From positions 186,001 through 250,000 of the forward strand of contig CALLUS010000014.1 in the NCBI GenBank assembly GCA_938010435.1: a DNA stretch of 64,000 bases. Direction: 5' to 3'. Under the pieces are notes generated by a model. That model did not search any database and was not told the origin of the DNA. It saw nothing but the letters and a program-made list of their open reading frames with translations. The stretch comes from an uncultured Rhizobiaceae group bacterium. Lineage in GTDB: Bacteria; Pseudomonadota; Alphaproteobacteria; Rhizobiales; Rhizobiaceae. This document shows, piece by piece, positions 9,273 through 21,655 of the stretch (its first letter is position 1; every line of letters starts with the position of its first letter). The position numbers and the translations under genes are program-made.

Positions 9273-9374
9273 GATGTAATGTCCAAAACGAATGTAAAGT
9301 TCGAGACAAGTTAAGTTCAGGAACCTAAATTGGCGAATTAATTTTCCGTGATGAAATTCGCGAATGAATAGACC

Positions 9375-10322
9375 TTAAACCGTGAATGGTTCGATTTCTT
9401 TGCCGTTTTCAAAACGTCCCAAACGTTTGATTTCCCATTCAAGCAAAACGCCTGATTTCTTATAAACCTTACGACGCACGGTTTCGCCAAGCGTTTCAAG
9501 GTCATGGGCAGTGGCACCCCCTGTATTGATCATGAAATTGCAGTGCATTTCACTCATTTGTGCAGCGCCGACCATGTAGCCGCGCATTCCCGCTTCATCG
9601 ACCAATTTCCAACTAGAATGAGGCAACGGATTCTTAAACGTGGACCCACCTGTTTTTTCACGAATGGGTTGAACCGTTTCGCGGTGGTGTTGAACTTCAT
9701 CCATAGCTTCTTGAATATCGGCTTTGTCAGCAGGTTCGCCTTCAAACACTGCAGACGTAAACATAAGATCTTTCGCCGCACCACTGTGGCGGTAAGAATA
9801 TTCCATATCGGCATGGCTCAAGACATGTTTTTTGCCCTGACGATCCAATGCATGAACTTCGACCACACGGTCGGTTGTCTCCGTGCCATTCGCACCGGCG
9901 TTCATGCGCAACGCGCCACCGATTGCGCCCGGTATGCCGTGGTAAAACGCAAATCCACCCAAGCTAGCTTGCAAAGCTGCCGCAGCTAAACGCTTATCGG
10001 GCACAGCAGCTCCGGCTTTCAGTCGGGTGCCTGACACAGTCTCAACCTGTCCAAAGCCTTTGCCGGACAAACGAATCACAACACCTTCAATACCACCATC
10101 ACGCACCAGAAGGTTCGAACCAATTCCCACGACAAGAACAGGCACATCTTGCGGCAATATTTTCAAAAATGCTGCAAGGTCATCTTCATCCGCTGGTGAA
10201 AACAACAGGTCCGCAGGGCCACCCGCTTGAAACCACGTGATTTTAGACATGACTGCATCTGGCGTCAGACGACCGCGAATGTTGGTAATATCAAGACGTT
10301 CAAGAAGTGTAGTGCCATTCAT
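9375..10322 (-). CDS. murB: UDP-N-acetylenolpyruvoylglucosamine reductase MurB
   Basis: MurB is the FAD- and NADPH-dependent enzyme that reduces UDP-GlcNAc-enolpyruvate to UDP-MurNAc. The 315-residue protein has the FAD-binding [21 protein letters not shown] region, the SGAAK and YRHS segments, and the catalytic GGSTFKNP loop of the shorter type II enzymes. The ATG at 10322 shares its A with the TAA of murC (TAATG), so the genes are coupled; a longer frame continues upstream but overlaps murC by 40 bases. A weak 7-bp inverted repeat (9333-9361) lies just beyond its stop, where the continuous dcw run ends. Confidence 0.97.
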   Translation of the reverse strand: MNGTTLLERLDITNIRGRLTPDAVMSKITWFQAGGPADLLFSPADEDDLAAFLKILPQDVPVLVVGIGSNLLVRDGGIEGVVIRLSGKGFGQVETVSGTRLKAGAAVPDKRLAAAALQASLGGFAFYHGIPGAIGGALRMNAGANGTETTDRVVEVHALDRQGKKHVLSHADMEYSYRHSGAAKDLMFTSAVFEGEPADKADIQEAMDEVQHHRETVQPIREKTGGSTFKNPLPHSSWKLVDEAGMRGYMVGAAQMSEMHCNFMINTGGATAHDLETLGETVRRKVYKKSGVLLEWEIKRLGRFENGKEIEPFTV

Positions 10323-11734
10323 TAGAGCTTCGCCAATTCGTCGGGCAATGCTTGAGCCCAAGCTGTTATATTGCCCGCACCGAGGAACACGACAAAGTCT
10401 CCCTCTTCCGCAATTTCTGCAATCATAGGTGCAACATCTTGCGGCCCAGAAATAACACGGACGTCGCGGTGTCCACCAGATTTCATATTACTGGCCAGCG
10501 TTTCGTGGTTGATGCCCTCAATCGGCTTCTCACCAGCTTCGTAAACAGGTGCCAACAAAACAGTTTGCGCATCATTGAAACACGCTCCAAATTCATCAAA
10601 CAAGCTTTCAAGGCGCGTGTAACGGTGCGGTTGTTTGATAGCAATGACTTTGCCTTTCCCTGCCGACTTTACAGAGGTGCGGGCGGCTTTCAACACCGCT
10701 GAAATTTCCACTGGATGGTGTGCATAGTCGTCGAAAATTTCAACACCATTCCAAGAACCCGTATGGGTGAAACGACGCTTCACACCTTGGAACGCCAACA
10801 GGCCTCCACGAATTTTCTCTTCTGACACGCCCAACTCATGAGCAACCGCAATCGCAGCCGTCGCATTTGATACATTATGAATGCCCGGCATAGGCAAAAC
10901 GAGACCAACCATCTCGCTTGTTTCGCCCGTCTTGCGGTCACGAATAACCACATCAAATTTCGAGTTCGCGCCTTGTGCTTCAACCCTTGCAAAACGCACG
11001 TCTGCTTGAGGGTTATTTCCGTAAGTTACCAAACGGCGGTCTTCGATGCGTCCGCGCAAAGCTTGCACTTCAGGGTGGTCAATGCACACCACACCAAAGC
11101 CGTAAAACGGCAGGTTCTCGATGAAAGTTTTAAATGCCTCTTTAGCATTTTCAAATGTCTTGTAATGATCAAGATGCTCAGGATCTATATTAGTGATGAT
11201 CGCCACATCGGCTGGAAGGCGCAAAAACGAGCCATCGCTTTCATCAGCTTCCGCCACAAGCCAATCACCCTCACCCATTTTGGCATTTGTACCATAGGCA
11301 TTCAAAATGCCACCATTGATGATGGTTGGATCGAGCCCTCCATAGTCAAGCAAAGTGCCCACCATGGATGTGGTGGTGGTTTTGCCATGAGTGCCGCCAA
11401 CAGCCACAGACTGTTTGAAGCGCATGAGTTCCGCCAACATTTCAGCACGGCGCACAATCGGTAAATGACGCTCTTTGGCTTCCATCCGTTCAGGGTTGTC
11501 ATGCTGAATGGCAGTGGACGTCACAACCACGGCGCTTTCGCCAAGGTTTTCAGCTTTGTGTCCAACGTGAACCGTGATGCCCTTTTCGCGCAAGCGCTGG
11601 ACATTTGCACCGTCCGCAGCATCAGAGCCTTGAACTTTGTGCCCAAGATTGTGCAAAACCTCCGCAATGGCGCTCATGCCGATACCGCCGATTCCGATGA
11701 AGTGTATGAGGCCAATGTCGTCAGACATACGCAT
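10322..11734 (-). CDS. murC: UDP-N-acetylmuramate--L-alanine ligase MurC
   Basis: MurC adds L-alanine to UDP-MurNAc, the first step of stem peptide assembly. The protein shows the Mur-ligase fold: an N-terminal Rossmann-like [17 protein letters not shown], the ATP loop [12 protein letters not shown] near residue 110, the central [10 protein letters not shown], and the C-terminal [11 protein letters not shown] block typical of MurC. An ATG at 11734 (AAGGA about ten bases upstream) or at 11728 is likelier than the TTG upstream. It lies 63 bases after murG and overlaps murB by one base. Confidence 0.97.
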   Translation of the reverse strand: MRMSDDIGLIHFIGIGGIGMSAIAEVLHNLGHKVQGSDAADGANVQRLREKGITVHVGHKAENLGESAVVVTSTAIQHDNPERMEAKERHLPIVRRAEMLAELMRFKQSVAVGGTHGKTTTTSMVGTLLDYGGLDPTIINGGILNAYGTNAKMGEGDWLVAEADESDGSFLRLPADVAIITNIDPEHLDHYKTFENAKEAFKTFIENLPFYGFGVVCIDHPEVQALRGRIEDRRLVTYGNNPQADVRFARVEAQGANSKFDVVIRDRKTGETSEMVGLVLPMPGIHNVSNATAAIAVAHELGVSEEKIRGGLLAFQGVKRRFTHTGSWNGVEIFDDYAHHPVEISAVLKAARTSVKSAGKGKVIAIKQPHRYTRLESLFDEFGACFNDAQTVLLAPVYEAGEKPIEGINHETLASNMKSGGHRDVRVISGPQDVAPMIAEIAEEGDFVVFLGAGNITAWAQALPDELAKL

Positions 11735-11797
11735 GGGCAAGTATCCTTATAAAACGAGCAACCACAATTTGCTGGTGTTTGCCAGATTATGGCTCAA

Positions 11798-12898
11798 TTA
11801 GCCCTTTTCCAACACGGCAGCAACCATATCGGCCAGTTGTTCAGTGGCTTGTGGTTGCCCAGTCATTGCTGCGGCATGTGCTTGTTTTGTCAACATATCG
11901 GGTTGAGTGATTGCGCTGGCTAAATGATTAGCCAATACAGGCGCCGTGAGTTGCGATTGTGGAACAACAGTGCCGCCGCCCCGCGCCACGAGTTCAGCAG
12001 CATTGGCAGCTTGATCATGATCCAGTGCATAAGGGTAAGGCACCAAAATTGACGGTCTGCCCATAGCTGCAATTTCTGACACCGTGGACGCTCCAGCGCG
12101 CGAAATAATCAAATGAGCCCTTTCCAAACGCGCGCCCATACCGTCAAAAAACGGAGCAACTTCCGCTGACACGTTGTGCTCTGACAACAAGGTCGTCACA
12201 TCGTCCACCTGTTCGGCGCGCGCTTGCAGAGTCAATCGGATGCGTTTGCGCAATTCTTTAGGCAAAAGCACAACCGCTTTTGGAATCGTTTCGCCAAAAT
12301 ATTGTGCACCTTGAGAACCGCCAACCACCAAGAGATGGAAAGGGCCTTGACCGACAGACTTCTTATAAGGTGTCTCAGACTGATCGAGACGTTTTGCAAT
12401 TATCAGAACCTCTTCGCGCAAAGGGTTGCCTGTTATCACCGTATCTGGCGGCAGGCTTTCGCTTGAAAACCCCGCAGCAACAGCCATCGCTTTTTTAGCC
12501 AAAAGTTTATTCGCGCGACCAAGCACCGCGTTCTGTTCATGAAGTACGGTTGGGAGACCCAGCCTTTGCGCAGCAACCATTGGCGGAATGCTCGGATATC
12601 CCCCAAATCCAATAGCCACATCAACGCCAAGCTTTTTGATCAATGTCTTGGAAGCACTATATCCTTTGAACAAGGTCAAAGCGGATTTCGCCATTGCAAC
12701 TGGATTTTTTGACCCAAAGGTTGCTGATGCAATCACATGCAGGCCTTCAACCTGAAATTTTTCTGAATAACGTGTGCCCCGTTCATCTGTCGCCAGATGC
12801 ACGTTCCAACCACGGCTGGTGAGTTCATGCGCCAACGCCTGTGCTGGAAACAAATGCCCGCCAGTTCCACCCGCGCAGAGAAGTGCCGTTTTTTTCAT
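11798..12898 (-). CDS. murG: Lipid II synthase MurG (GlcNAc transferase)
   Basis: MurG is the membrane-associated GT28 glycosyltransferase that adds GlcNAc to lipid I, giving lipid II. The N-terminus LLCAGGTGGHLFPAQALA contains the GGTGGH loop, and the C-terminal half has LLVVGGSQGA and SRAGASTVSEIAAMG, the nucleotide-sugar site. The start is placed at ATG 12898, which puts the glycine loop within the first 15 residues as in other MurG proteins and leaves only four bases after ftsW. A longer frame overlapping ftsW is rejected. Product 366 residues. Confidence 0.97.
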   Translation of the reverse strand: MKKTALLCAGGTGGHLFPAQALAHELTSRGWNVHLATDERGTRYSEKFQVEGLHVIASATFGSKNPVAMAKSALTLFKGYSASKTLIKKLGVDVAIGFGGYPSIPPMVAAQRLGLPTVLHEQNAVLGRANKLLAKKAMAVAAGFSSESLPPDTVITGNPLREEVLIIAKRLDQSETPYKKSVGQGPFHLLVVGGSQGAQYFGETIPKAVVLLPKELRKRIRLTLQARAEQVDDVTTLLSEHNVSAEVAPFFDGMGARLERAHLIISRAGASTVSEIAAMGRPSILVPYPYALDHDQAANAAELVARGGGTVVPQSQLTAPVLANHLASAITQPDMLTKQAHAAAMTGQPQATEQLADMVAAVLEKG

Positions 12899-12902
12899 TC
12901 GA

Positions 12903-14072
12903 TCAAGCCCCGGCAGGCGCTGAAGTGCTGTGCCCCATGGGGCGAATGCGCACTTCTGGACGTCGATAGGAATCTGCACGTTTACGTGTCAGCGCCAGCA
13001 CCAAGCCCATGCCCAATGCAACCGCAATGAGCGAAGACCCGCCATAGGAAATGAACGGAAGTGTCATACCTTTTGCAGGCATCAAACGAAGGTTCACGCA
13101 CATATTGATCATGGCTTGAAACCCGAACTGCAGCACGAGGCCAGAGACCGCCAACTGAACAAATCGATCATGCTCTTTCAGCCCATGTGACAAACCACGG
13201 ATCACAACGAATGCAAATGACGCCACGAGCACCATCACAAGAGCGATGCCGAACTCTTCTGCAGCGACAGAAAAGATAAAATCCGTGTGGCTGTCTGGCA
13301 GGCCAAACTTCACCTGACCTTCACCCGGACCACGGCCCAACCAACCACCGTTTGTGATTGCTTCCAAACCACGATCCACCTGAAAATTATCACCTGTGCC
13401 AGTCACAAATCGGTCAATTCGCTCGCTCACATGACTGATGGTTAAATATGCGGCCCCAAGGCCAACCACACCCAAGCCACCAAGAACTGCAATCCATATC
13501 CAAGGCATTCCGGCCATAAAGAACATGGAACCCCAAACCAAAGCCAGAAGAACGGTTTGTCCAAAGTCTGGTTGCGTCACCAAAAGCGCGGCACAAAGGC
13601 CAAACAGCGCTATGGCAAATAGGTTGCAGGGAATATCGGGGCGCTTGGCACTTTCGGCAAACAACCAAGCGGTGATGACCACGAATGCAGGTTTTAAGAA
13701 TTCGGACGGTTGCAGTAAGAACGGGCCGATTGCCAACCAGCGCGTGGCGCCTTTTGCAGAATAGCCAATGAATGGCAGAGCGATCAGCGCCAACAATGCG
13801 CCGCCCAGCAACAAGAATGAAACGCGCCTCACCTGCTTCAAATTCATGAAGGACGTTCCAATCAAAACGATGATTGCTGGAACAATGAAAAAGGCGTGGC
13901 GTTTTACAAAATGAAAACTGTCATCAATGCGCAAGCGCGGAGTCACTGAAGGGCTTGCTGACAAGGACAATAAAAACCCACAAGCCAACAACATCAAAGC
14001 TGCTGTCAAAAGCAATTTATCAACAGTCCACCACCAGTCAGAGACCGGGCTTTTGCGCGCGCGTGACATCAT
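12903..14072 (-). CDS. ftsW: Lipid II polymerase FtsW (SEDS family)
   Basis: FtsW is the polytopic SEDS glycosyltransferase that polymerises lipid II at the septum with FtsI. The 389-residue protein has about ten membrane segments, the large periplasmic loop beginning with [22 protein letters not shown], and the C-terminal [18 protein letters not shown] signature. It overlaps murD by four bases (ATGA) and is followed by murG after four bases, so it is transcribed and translated with the precursor-synthesis enzymes. Confidence 0.97.
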   Translation of the reverse strand: MMSRARKSPVSDWWWTVDKLLLTAALMLLACGFLLSLSASPSVTPRLRIDDSFHFVKRHAFFIVPAIIVLIGTSFMNLKQVRRVSFLLLGGALLALIALPFIGYSAKGATRWLAIGPFLLQPSEFLKPAFVVITAWLFAESAKRPDIPCNLFAIALFGLCAALLVTQPDFGQTVLLALVWGSMFFMAGMPWIWIAVLGGLGVVGLGAAYLTISHVSERIDRFVTGTGDNFQVDRGLEAITNGGWLGRGPGEGQVKFGLPDSHTDFIFSVAAEEFGIALVMVLVASFAFVVIRGLSHGLKEHDRFVQLAVSGLVLQFGFQAMINMCVNLRLMPAKGMTLPFISYGGSSLIAVALGMGLVLALTRKRADSYRRPEVRIRPMGHSTSAPAGA

Positions 14073-15472
14073 GATGTTTTTGTTCCTATCTTTTTAAATC
14101 CGTCCAGTGCCGTCACAGCTTCCTTGAAAGCCTCGCCCCGTTTCTCAAAATTCGGAAACTGGTCAAAGCTCGCCGCTGCTGGCGAAAGAAGCACCACTTG
14201 CTCCGCACCACTCATTTCACTTGCGCGAAGGGCGGCGTCGGCAGTTGCATGGTTAACAGCATCTTTCAATGTGCCTGAAATTTCATAAGGAATCGTATCA
14301 CCCAGTTGAGCCGCAAAATTTCCGGCCGCCTCACCGATCAGATAGGCCTTCGCAACTCGCGGAAAATGTGGAGCAAGCGAAGCAATTCCGCCGTCTTTGG
14401 CCAAACCACCCAAAATCCAAAACGATTTATCGAAGCTTGAAAGTGCAGGTGCCGCCGCTTCGGCATTTGTTGCTTTGGAATCATTGATGAACAGCACATG
14501 ACCGCAGTGACCCACTTGTTCCATACGGTGCGCAAGGCCTGGAAAAGATCGGAAACCAGCCTGGATGTCTTGATCGCTCAACCCCACAGCATGGCAAGCC
14601 GCATAAGCGGACGCTGCGTTTTGTCCATTGTGACGACCACGCAAAGCACCAATATTTTCCAAGCTAACGAGTTTAACACCTGCTGCGTCGATCAAATTGG
14701 TTCCATCGAACCCAATTTTGGCAACCGTGTTGCTCTGACCAGAGATCGTGACAACATCATTCAATTGAGCTGCATAAGAAACACAATAATCATCATCAAC
14801 GCCGACCACAGCCGTGTCACTCGCAGCCACGAGCTGAAATTTTATGCGCCCATAGTTCTCCATCGTGCCATGACGTTCCAGATGATCTGGCGTCAGGTTC
14901 AGCAGCAAACCAACTGTTGGCTTAAGCGATGGTGATGTATCGATTTGATAAGACGAGCATTCGACTACATATGCTTGGTTTTCAGGCGTGTCGGAAATCG
15001 GATCAAGATCCAATACGGCGCGCCCGATATTACCACCCATTTGCACGTCGCGTCCTGCCTGTTCCAAAACATGTGCGATCAGTGCTGTCGTTGTGGATTT
15101 TCCGTTGGTTCCAGTGATTGCAACAATCGGGGCTGGTCGACCCAAATCATTCATCTGACGTGAGAACAGTTCCACATCGCCAATAATTTCAACACCATTG
15201 GCATTCGCCAAATCCACTGTCCAATGGGGTTGCGGATGGGTCAGGGGCACACCGGGCGCGAGCACCAATGCGTCAAACTTCGACCAATCTTCTTCACGCA
15301 GATTGGCAGTGGGAATGTTGGCAGCATCCGCTTTTGCAACGCTGTTGGGGTTGTCGTCAAACGCCACAACGCCAGCCCCGCCCGCAAGCAACACTTGAGC
15401 AGTGACCAAACCAGAACCGCCCAAACCGAAAAGGGCAACCCGTTTACCGTTGAAGACAGAAACCGCGATCAT
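14069..15472 (-). CDS. murD: UDP-N-acetylmuramoyl-L-alanine--D-glutamate ligase MurD
   Basis: MurD adds D-glutamate to UDP-MurNAc-L-Ala. The 467-residue protein has [12 protein letters not shown] at the start, the ATP loop [20 protein letters not shown] near residue 120, [16 protein letters not shown] in the centre and the [12 protein letters not shown] block that is diagnostic of MurD. Its stop overlaps the ftsW start by four bases. It follows mraY after 14 bases. Confidence 0.97.
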   Translation of the reverse strand: MIAVSVFNGKRVALFGLGGSGLVTAQVLLAGGAGVVAFDDNPNSVAKADAANIPTANLREEDWSKFDALVLAPGVPLTHPQPHWTVDLANANGVEIIGDVELFSRQMNDLGRPAPIVAITGTNGKSTTTALIAHVLEQAGRDVQMGGNIGRAVLDLDPISDTPENQAYVVECSSYQIDTSPSLKPTVGLLLNLTPDHLERHGTMENYGRIKFQLVAASDTAVVGVDDDYCVSYAAQLNDVVTISGQSNTVAKIGFDGTNLIDAAGVKLVSLENIGALRGRHNGQNAASAYAACHAVGLSDQDIQAGFRSFPGLAHRMEQVGHCGHVLFINDSKATNAEAAAPALSSFDKSFWILGGLAKDGGIASLAPHFPRVAKAYLIGEAAGNFAAQLGDTIPYEISGTLKDAVNHATADAALRASEMSGAEQVVLLSPAAASFDQFPNFEKRGEAFKEAVTALDGFKKIGTKTS

Positions 15473-15486
15473 TTTTGAGAACCAGC

Positions 15487-16590
15487 CTAACGCAGTTTCA
15501 AAGTTGCAAGCCCAAGCAATGCAAACATAATGGAGATAATCCAGAAACGAATAACAACTTGGCTTTCTGTCCAGCCCAATTGTTCAAAGTGATGATGGAT
15601 CGGTGCCATTTTGAAAACGCGCTTGCCCGTCAATTTAAACGAGCCAACTTGAATGATGACCGACAGAGCCTCCATCACGAACAGACCGCCAATGATCATC
15701 AAAACGATTTCGTGTTTTGTGGCCACAGCAATCGTGCCGAGCATTCCGCCCATGGCAAGCGAACCAGTGTCACCCATAAAGATCGCGGCAGGCGGCGCAT
15801 TGAACCAAAGGAACCCAAGACCAGCGCCGATAACAGCACCGCAAATAATGGCCAACTCACCCGTGCCAAGCACAAAGTGAATTTGGAGATAATCAGCAAA
15901 GACCTTATTGCCCGCAAGATATGCGATGGCACCGAAAGAAGCTGCCGCAATCATCACGGGTACAATTGCCAAACCATCCAGACCGTCGGTTAAGTTCACC
16001 GCATTGCCTGAAGCCACAACAACAAATGCGCCGAATACGATAAAGAACCAACCAAGTTCCAAAAACAAATTCTTGAAAAACGGGAACGTCAGCGCACTCG
16101 ACATGTCCGTGTTCGTGATGGTCGAGGTTTGATCGCCCCAAGTCATGATCATGAAACAGGCAAGCCCAGCGACAATAAACTCTAGCAGCAAGCGCATGCG
16201 GCCTGAAAAACCTTTGTCACTCGACTTGGTGACTTTGAGATAATCGTCATAGAAACCAATGCCACCAAATGCAGCCGTGACCATGAGAACACACCAGATG
16301 TACACGCTGGTCAGATCAGCCCATAAAAGCGTGGATCCAAAAATCCCGCTTAATATCATCAAACCACCCATTGTCGGTGTTCCCGCCTTTTTGAAATGCG
16401 TGGCAGGTCCATCAGCACGAATAGGTTGTCCTTTTTTCTGACGACCACGCAAAGCCCGAATAATGGCAGGGCCAAACAAAAACACGATCAACGCGGATGT
16501 CAGCAAGGCTCCACCCGTGCGAAACGTAATGTAGCGAAACACATTGAGAAGTGGAATCGTGTCACCGAATTCAGAGAGGTAGTAGAACAT
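15487..16590 (-). CDS. mraY: Phospho-N-acetylmuramoyl-pentapeptide-transferase MraY
   Basis: MraY is the integral membrane enzyme that transfers phospho-MurNAc-pentapeptide to undecaprenyl phosphate, forming lipid I. It has about ten membrane segments and the family blocks GTPTMGG, the Asp-rich [21 protein letters not shown] and [12 protein letters not shown]. The ATG at 16590 gives [10 protein letters not shown], the usual MraY beginning, with GAGA eight bases upstream; a GTG six codons earlier is possible. It is 61 bases after murF. Product 367 residues. Confidence 0.97.
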   Translation of the reverse strand: MFYYLSEFGDTIPLLNVFRYITFRTGGALLTSALIVFLFGPAIIRALRGRQKKGQPIRADGPATHFKKAGTPTMGGLMILSGIFGSTLLWADLTSVYIWCVLMVTAAFGGIGFYDDYLKVTKSSDKGFSGRMRLLLEFIVAGLACFMIMTWGDQTSTITNTDMSSALTFPFFKNLFLELGWFFIVFGAFVVVASGNAVNLTDGLDGLAIVPVMIAAASFGAIAYLAGNKVFADYLQIHFVLGTGELAIICGAVIGAGLGFLWFNAPPAAIFMGDTGSLAMGGMLGTIAVATKHEIVLMIIGGLFVMEALSVIIQVGSFKLTGKRVFKMAPIHHHFEQLGWTESQVVIRFWIISIMFALLGLATLKLR

Positions 16591-16651
16591 AAAATTCTCT
16601 TTCGTCACCGATACCGCATCGGTTTTAAATCACTAATTTTGGCGTGGGATT

Positions 16652-18082
16652 TTAAGCACCCGGTGCCGATTCAATTTCGTAGGTCTGTAACAAATCATCT
16701 ATCAAGCGGGCAAACGCCATCCCCAAAGACGCTTTGGCCATAATGACATCACCGCCGATCAAATCAGCCTTGATCCCTTCGATCAGATCATCGATTTTCT
16801 CGGCATGGGTTGTGTCCACTTTGCCCTTTAAGGCTTCGTTTAACGACTGCATTTCGGGGCCAGCGAGAAACACTTTATCAATTCCACGCTCAATCACAGT
16901 TTCGGAAAGTCCCACGTGAAGTTCTTTTGATGTTGGCCCCAGTTCCAACATGTCACCCATCACAGCAATGCGTCGGCCGCGTCCTTTAACATTGGCTGCA
17001 GCGAGCAAAGCCAAGGCTGCCCGCATGCTTGTCGGATTGGCGTTGTAACTTTCATCAATCAACACAATCCGTTCGTCACGGTGCGCAAGTCTATGTCGCT
17101 GTCCCCGTCCCTTCACAGCTTCAAGGTCAGCTAAAGCCAAACCAGATTTCGCCAAATCTGCACCCATGAGTTTACATGCAGCCAAAACAGCCAGTGCATT
17201 CTGCGCGATGTGACGACCCGGTGCTCCAACCTTCACCACCATCTCATCGCCCAATACATTTGCGGTAAGGCAAGAACATGTGCCGTGCAGAACGAGCTTA
17301 TCCATATGAACGTCAGCGCCATCCGCTTCACCGAATGTAACAATGTTTTCGACACCCGCTTTGTCAGCGAGGTCACGTTGCAACGCGATACGTTCATCAT
17401 CGGCATTCAAGATAGCCGTGCCACCTTCAATCAGACCGTTGAAAATCTCAGCTTTGGCGTGGGCGATTTCATTTACGTCTTTGAAAGCCCCCAAATGCAC
17501 CGCGGCGACGTTGTTGATAATCGCCACATGCGGCTGCGCCATTTTCACAAGCGGTGTGATTTCACCTGGATGGTTCATTCCGATTTCGATCACACCGAAA
17601 TCAGTATCTTCGGGCATACGCGCCAATGTCAGTGGAACACCCCAATGGTTGTTAAATGAAGCGACAGCAGCATGAACCTTACCACTGGCAGAAAGTGCCG
17701 TGCGCAAAGCTTCTTTAGTGGTTGTTTTGCCAACGCTGCCTGTCACAGCCACAATTTTTGCTTTGGTGCGTGCACGTGCAGCACGACCTAAATCTTCCAA
17801 TGCGGTCAATACATCTTGAACAATAAGAAGCGGCCCAGTCTCACCAGTCAGTTTATCCAGCCAGTCTTCAGAAACCACGCTGACGCCTGCACCCGCGGCA
17901 TAAGCATTGGCGACAAATTTGTGCCCATCATGCACATCGCCTTTGATGGCAAAATAAGCTTCATCTTTTTGAAGTGTGCGCGTATCGATAGATAGACCCG
18001 TTACATCATTAGCAACATCGCCGAGCAGACGGGCGCTCATAGCAGTCTTCAAGTCTTCGATGGTCCAAAGCGACTGGTTCAC
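16652..18082 (-). CDS. murF: UDP-MurNAc-tripeptide--D-Ala-D-Ala ligase MurF
   Basis: MurF attaches D-Ala-D-Ala, made by the ddl product, to complete the UDP-MurNAc-pentapeptide. The 476-residue protein has the ATP loop [16 protein letters not shown] near residue 113, the [16 protein letters not shown] block typical of MurF, GMNHPGEI, and [15 protein letters not shown] in the C-terminal half. It overlaps murE by four bases (ATGA), indicating coupled translation. Confidence 0.97.
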   Translation of the reverse strand: MNQSLWTIEDLKTAMSARLLGDVANDVTGLSIDTRTLQKDEAYFAIKGDVHDGHKFVANAYAAGAGVSVVSEDWLDKLTGETGPLLIVQDVLTALEDLGRAARARTKAKIVAVTGSVGKTTTKEALRTALSASGKVHAAVASFNNHWGVPLTLARMPEDTDFGVIEIGMNHPGEITPLVKMAQPHVAIINNVAAVHLGAFKDVNEIAHAKAEIFNGLIEGGTAILNADDERIALQRDLADKAGVENIVTFGEADGADVHMDKLVLHGTCSCLTANVLGDEMVVKVGAPGRHIAQNALAVLAACKLMGADLAKSGLALADLEAVKGRGQRHRLAHRDERIVLIDESYNANPTSMRAALALLAAANVKGRGRRIAVMGDMLELGPTSKELHVGLSETVIERGIDKVFLAGPEMQSLNEALKGKVDTTHAEKIDDLIEGIKADLIGGDVIMAKASLGMAFARLIDDLLQTYEIESAPGA

Positions 18083-19524
18083 TGACTTGCCCCCAATGTA
18101 TCTTTCAAAACCGTATGGTCAGAAAACGGCAAAACCTGGTCGCCGACAATTTGGCCCTCTTCATGACCTTTTCCAGCCACCACGAGTGTGTCGCCTTCCT
18201 CCAGCATGTGAACCGCCCTTTGAATGGCTTCGGCACGATCTCCAATTTCCATAGCATTCGGCACAGCTTTTAAAATCTCTGATCTAATTTGTCCTGCGTC
18301 TTCCGTACGCGGATTGTCATCCGTCACAATAACAAGATCTGCGAGACGGTTTGCAATCTCACCCATAATAGGTCGTTTGCCTTTGTCACGATCACCCCCA
18401 CAACCAAAAACCAAAACCAGTTTTCCTGTTGTATAGGGACGCAATGCATCAAGCACATTTTCCAAAGCTTCCGGCTTATGGGCATAGTCAACATAAGCTG
18501 GAGCCCCGTTGGATGCTTGACCAACAAGTTCAAGACGTCCGGGAGCGCCTTTCAAGGTTTCCAACGCGGCAAGAGCAACCGCGACAGGGGTTCCTGTAGC
18601 AATGGCCATACCCGCAGCCACCAAACCATTGGCCAGTTGAAACTCACCCGCCATAGGCAGTGTCAAACGATGTATAGTGCCTTCAAATTTGACTTCAGCA
18701 ACTTGGGTATATCGGTGTTGCTCCACACGCTTGAGCGCAAGATACTGCCCGTTGCGCCCCACGGTCCTGATATCGAGACCAGCATTTGTAGCCGCTTCAA
18801 TAGCGGGTTCAGAATATTCATCATCCGCATAAATGACGGCAGGTTGACCTTCTTTCATCAATCCAGAAAACAGGCGCATTTTTGCTGCCAAATAATCTTC
18901 AACCGTTGGATGATAATCCAGATGATCGCGCCCGAGATTGGTAAAGCCAGCAACAGACAGGCGCACACCATCCAGACGACGTTGATCTAATCCATGAGAC
19001 GAAGCTTCCATAGAACAATGGGTGATACCGTCACCGACCAGTTCATCCAGCAATTCATGCAAACGAACAGGGTCCGGCGTCGTCAGCGAACCATAGTCGT
19101 TGCGTTTGCGCGTAAAGACACCCGTAGTTCCAATCATAGCGGCTTCATCGCCTGCATATTCCCAAATTTGACGAAGGAACGTGGCGACAGAGGTTTTGCC
19201 AGCTGTGCCTGTTATCGCTGCAATCGTATTGGGTTGTTTGGGATAAAACCTCGCTGCAATCATTGCGAGCGCAAGACGTGGGTCTTCAGTCTTTATAATG
19301 GGCAAACCGATATCAGAAAGATCTGCTTGCTGATCAACAAGCACAGCAGCTGCACCCTTTTCAATCGCGGCTTTGATAAATTGACTGCCATCCACATTTA
19401 CGCCAGCCATAGCTGCAAAAAGGAAACCCGGTTCAACCTGTCGCGAGTCAGCCGAAATTCCAGTGATGTCAGCATCACCGTGAATTGAGCGGCATTCAGG
19501 GCCAAAAAGTTCAGACAGTTGCAT
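18079..19524 (-). CDS. murE: UDP-MurNAc-L-Ala-D-Glu--meso-diaminopimelate ligase MurE
   Basis: MurE adds the third residue of the stem peptide. The 481-residue protein has the ATP loop [18 protein letters not shown] near residue 107, [16 protein letters not shown] and a [14 protein letters not shown] block. The late TDDNPRTED motif matches the DNPR motif that recognises meso-diaminopimelate rather than lysine. It lies 26 bases after ftsI and overlaps murF by four bases. Confidence 0.97.
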   Translation of the reverse strand: MQLSELFGPECRSIHGDADITGISADSRQVEPGFLFAAMAGVNVDGSQFIKAAIEKGAAAVLVDQQADLSDIGLPIIKTEDPRLALAMIAARFYPKQPNTIAAITGTAGKTSVATFLRQIWEYAGDEAAMIGTTGVFTRKRNDYGSLTTPDPVRLHELLDELVGDGITHCSMEASSHGLDQRRLDGVRLSVAGFTNLGRDHLDYHPTVEDYLAAKMRLFSGLMKEGQPAVIYADDEYSEPAIEAATNAGLDIRTVGRNGQYLALKRVEQHRYTQVAEVKFEGTIHRLTLPMAGEFQLANGLVAAGMAIATGTPVAVALAALETLKGAPGRLELVGQASNGAPAYVDYAHKPEALENVLDALRPYTTGKLVLVFGCGGDRDKGKRPIMGEIANRLADLVIVTDDNPRTEDAGQIRSEILKAVPNAMEIGDRAEAIQRAVHMLEEGDTLVVAGKGHEEGQIVGDQVLPFSDHTVLKDTLGASQ

Positions 19525-19550
19525 AAATTCGCTATTCTTCTGTTTCCAAT

Positions 19551-21269
19551 TTAACGCCGATACGACGACAAAATGGCAGTATCACGGACACGAAAATCTG
19601 GTTTCACACCAAGCACAGGCGCAGAACGACGAACAATATTAGCAACGGTTGGAGCTGCGTTCATACCAGCCGTTGCATAACGCTGCCCTTTTTCAGGCTT
19701 GGGTTCGTCGATAATCACAAGAACAACATATCTGGGATCATTCACCGGAAATGCCGAAAGAAATGCGTTGAAACGTTTGGCGCGCGAATATTTCCCATTC
19801 ACAACTTTTTCCGCAGTTCCTGTTTTGCCACCCACTAAAAAACCGGGAACCTCAGCGCGTTTCCCAGACCCCTTCAAAACATTTAGCCGCATCAAATAGC
19901 GCATCATATCGGTCGTTTTGGGTTTCAAAACTTGCTTAGAAAGACGTGTGGCTTCCGCTTTTGAACGTGGGAAAAGCGTCGGCTTCAAAAGCTTACCACC
20001 ATTCACCAACGCAGCAGCGGCAACCGCTGTTTGAAGCGGTGTTGTGGAGACACCATGGCCGTATGAAATGGTAATCGAATTGACCTTCTTCCATTTTTTC
20101 GGCTCACTTGGTCGTGCAACTTCCGGAAGTTCAAGTCCTTCCATTTTATCCAAAAGACCAAGGCTCTTTAAAAAGGCGCGATGCCCTTCAATGCCCACAA
20201 CATCTGCCATTTTGGCGGTGCCGATATTGGAGGAATAAATGAACACTTCAGGCACGCTCAAAATTCGTTTTTTGCCGTGAAAGTCGTTGATTCGGAAACG
20301 ACCGATCTTCAATGGTTTGCGCGCATCAAAACGGCTGTTGATACCCACTTTACCCGAGTCTAATGCCATCGCAGTCGTGAACATTTTGAACGTGGAGCCC
20401 ATTTCATAGGCGCCACCGGACATGCGGTTCAACTGGTCTTTGCGCAGTCTCTTGCTAAGTGTGTTCGGGTTATAGTCCGGTAGAGACGACATCGCCACAA
20501 TTTCACCAGTGTGAGCATCCAGCACAACACCAGCGGCGCCAATAGCCCGATATTTGGTCATCGCTTCGCTCAAGGCTTCGCGCACAAAATGCTGAACCCG
20601 CAAATCGATTGACAGTTTCACGGGTGCCAATTCCTGCTTCACATCGAAACCGGAATTGTGGAGATCTTTCAGCCAAGTGTCGTCCAGATGCTTTTCAACA
20701 CCGGCTATACCCTGACTGTCGATATTCGTCAGACCTAAAATGTGCGAAGCTGTTTCGCCGCCGGGATAGTAGCGTTTGCTTTCACCACGGAAACCAATTC
20801 CGGGAAGACCAAGAGCCAGAATATCCGCCTGTTGGCGCGGTGTGATTTCACGTTTGATCCAAACAAAACCCTGCCCGCTTTTCAAACGGCGCATTGTTGT
20901 GTCAAAGTTCAATTCAGGTAAAACTGTTGTCAGAGCTTCGTAAGTCTCATCCGGGTTCTCAATCTCGCGGGGTTCCGCGAACAAAGACTGCACCTGAATA
21001 TCAAGCGCCATTGTTTGACCATTACGATCTAAAATTCGGGGACGGGCTGCCGTCAGCGCAATATTCGATTTTTGATTCGCAATCGGGCTTTGTTCGGCAT
21101 TCACGGCCAGATAAACCAACCGCCCTTCGATGATTAAAAACATCATCGCCACACCAGAAATCACGACGACAATCCGGTCGCGCGTTTGCGATACCAAATC
21201 ACCTGAAGGTGTTGCAGGTTTTAGCAAACCTTTCGTCAAACGGCGCAGAGATGTGAGGACATTTTGCAT
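19551..21269 (-). CDS. ftsI: Septal transpeptidase FtsI (PBP3, class B PBP)
   Basis: FtsI is the penicillin-binding protein that crosslinks septal peptidoglycan. Residues about 33-55 form the single membrane anchor; a PBP dimer/pedestal domain follows. The transpeptidase domain has its three motifs intact: S292-TFK with the nucleophile Ser, S346-S-N and K482-T-G. At 572 residues it has normal length. It is fused head to tail with ftsL by a TGATG overlap of one base. Confidence 0.97.
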   Translation of the reverse strand: MQNVLTSLRRLTKGLLKPATPSGDLVSQTRDRIVVVISGVAMMFLIIEGRLVYLAVNAEQSPIANQKSNIALTAARPRILDRNGQTMALDIQVQSLFAEPREIENPDETYEALTTVLPELNFDTTMRRLKSGQGFVWIKREITPRQQADILALGLPGIGFRGESKRYYPGGETASHILGLTNIDSQGIAGVEKHLDDTWLKDLHNSGFDVKQELAPVKLSIDLRVQHFVREALSEAMTKYRAIGAAGVVLDAHTGEIVAMSSLPDYNPNTLSKRLRKDQLNRMSGGAYEMGSTFKMFTTAMALDSGKVGINSRFDARKPLKIGRFRINDFHGKKRILSVPEVFIYSSNIGTAKMADVVGIEGHRAFLKSLGLLDKMEGLELPEVARPSEPKKWKKVNSITISYGHGVSTTPLQTAVAAAALVNGGKLLKPTLFPRSKAEATRLSKQVLKPKTTDMMRYLMRLNVLKGSGKRAEVPGFLVGGKTGTAEKVVNGKYSRAKRFNAFLSAFPVNDPRYVVLVIIDEPKPEKGQRYATAGMNAAPTVANIVRRSAPVLGVKPDFRVRDTAILSSYRR

Positions 21270-21655
21270 CAGTTCCCATTCTCCCGTTCGATTATCGCAT
21301 CAATTCCACCTGTCACGATGTCATCATTTTCATTTGCGTAAATTTCTTCGGTGGGCGCATCACGATCCACGCGGAAGCCCGGCAATTCCGACAATTCAAC
21401 GATTTGGCTTGAGGTCAATTCCCGTAAGCCCAATTGTTCTTTGAATTGCTCAGCCACTTTTTCCAAACGAGCAGGTGAAATATCAATCGCCCAATCGGCT
21501 TCTAACAGAGCAATTTTGCGGTTCTGCGCTTTTATCTGTGAATGCAAACTGGAAATGCGTTTGGCTGATTGATCAGCTTCATGTTTGATTTGGTAGGTCC
21601 AAACTGCACCGCTAATGGCAACCGCAACCAAAACTGTATCGACAATACGGATCAT
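21269..21655 (-). CDS. ftsL: Cell division protein FtsL
   Basis: FtsL is a small bitopic protein that, with FtsB and FtsQ, activates FtsWI. The 128-residue product has an N-terminal membrane segment (IVDTVLVAVAISGAVWTYQI) followed by a coiled-coil-prone stretch with heptad-like spacing (AKRISSLHSQIKAQNRKIALLEADW). Sequence conservation of FtsL is low, so position between rsmH and ftsI is the main support. It overlaps rsmH by four bases and ftsI by one. Confidence 0.92.
   Translation of the reverse strand: MIRIVDTVLVAVAISGAVWTYQIKHEADQSAKRISSLHSQIKAQNRKIALLEADWAIDISPARLEKVAEQFKEQLGLRELTSSQIVELSELPGFRVDRDAPTEEIYANENDDIVTGGIDAIIERENGN

Noticed and set aside
9333-9361. Inverted repeat GCGAATT...AATTCGC after murB as a terminator
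   Set aside because: The stem is only 7 bp, AT-rich and lacks a T-run; kept as a remark under murB only.
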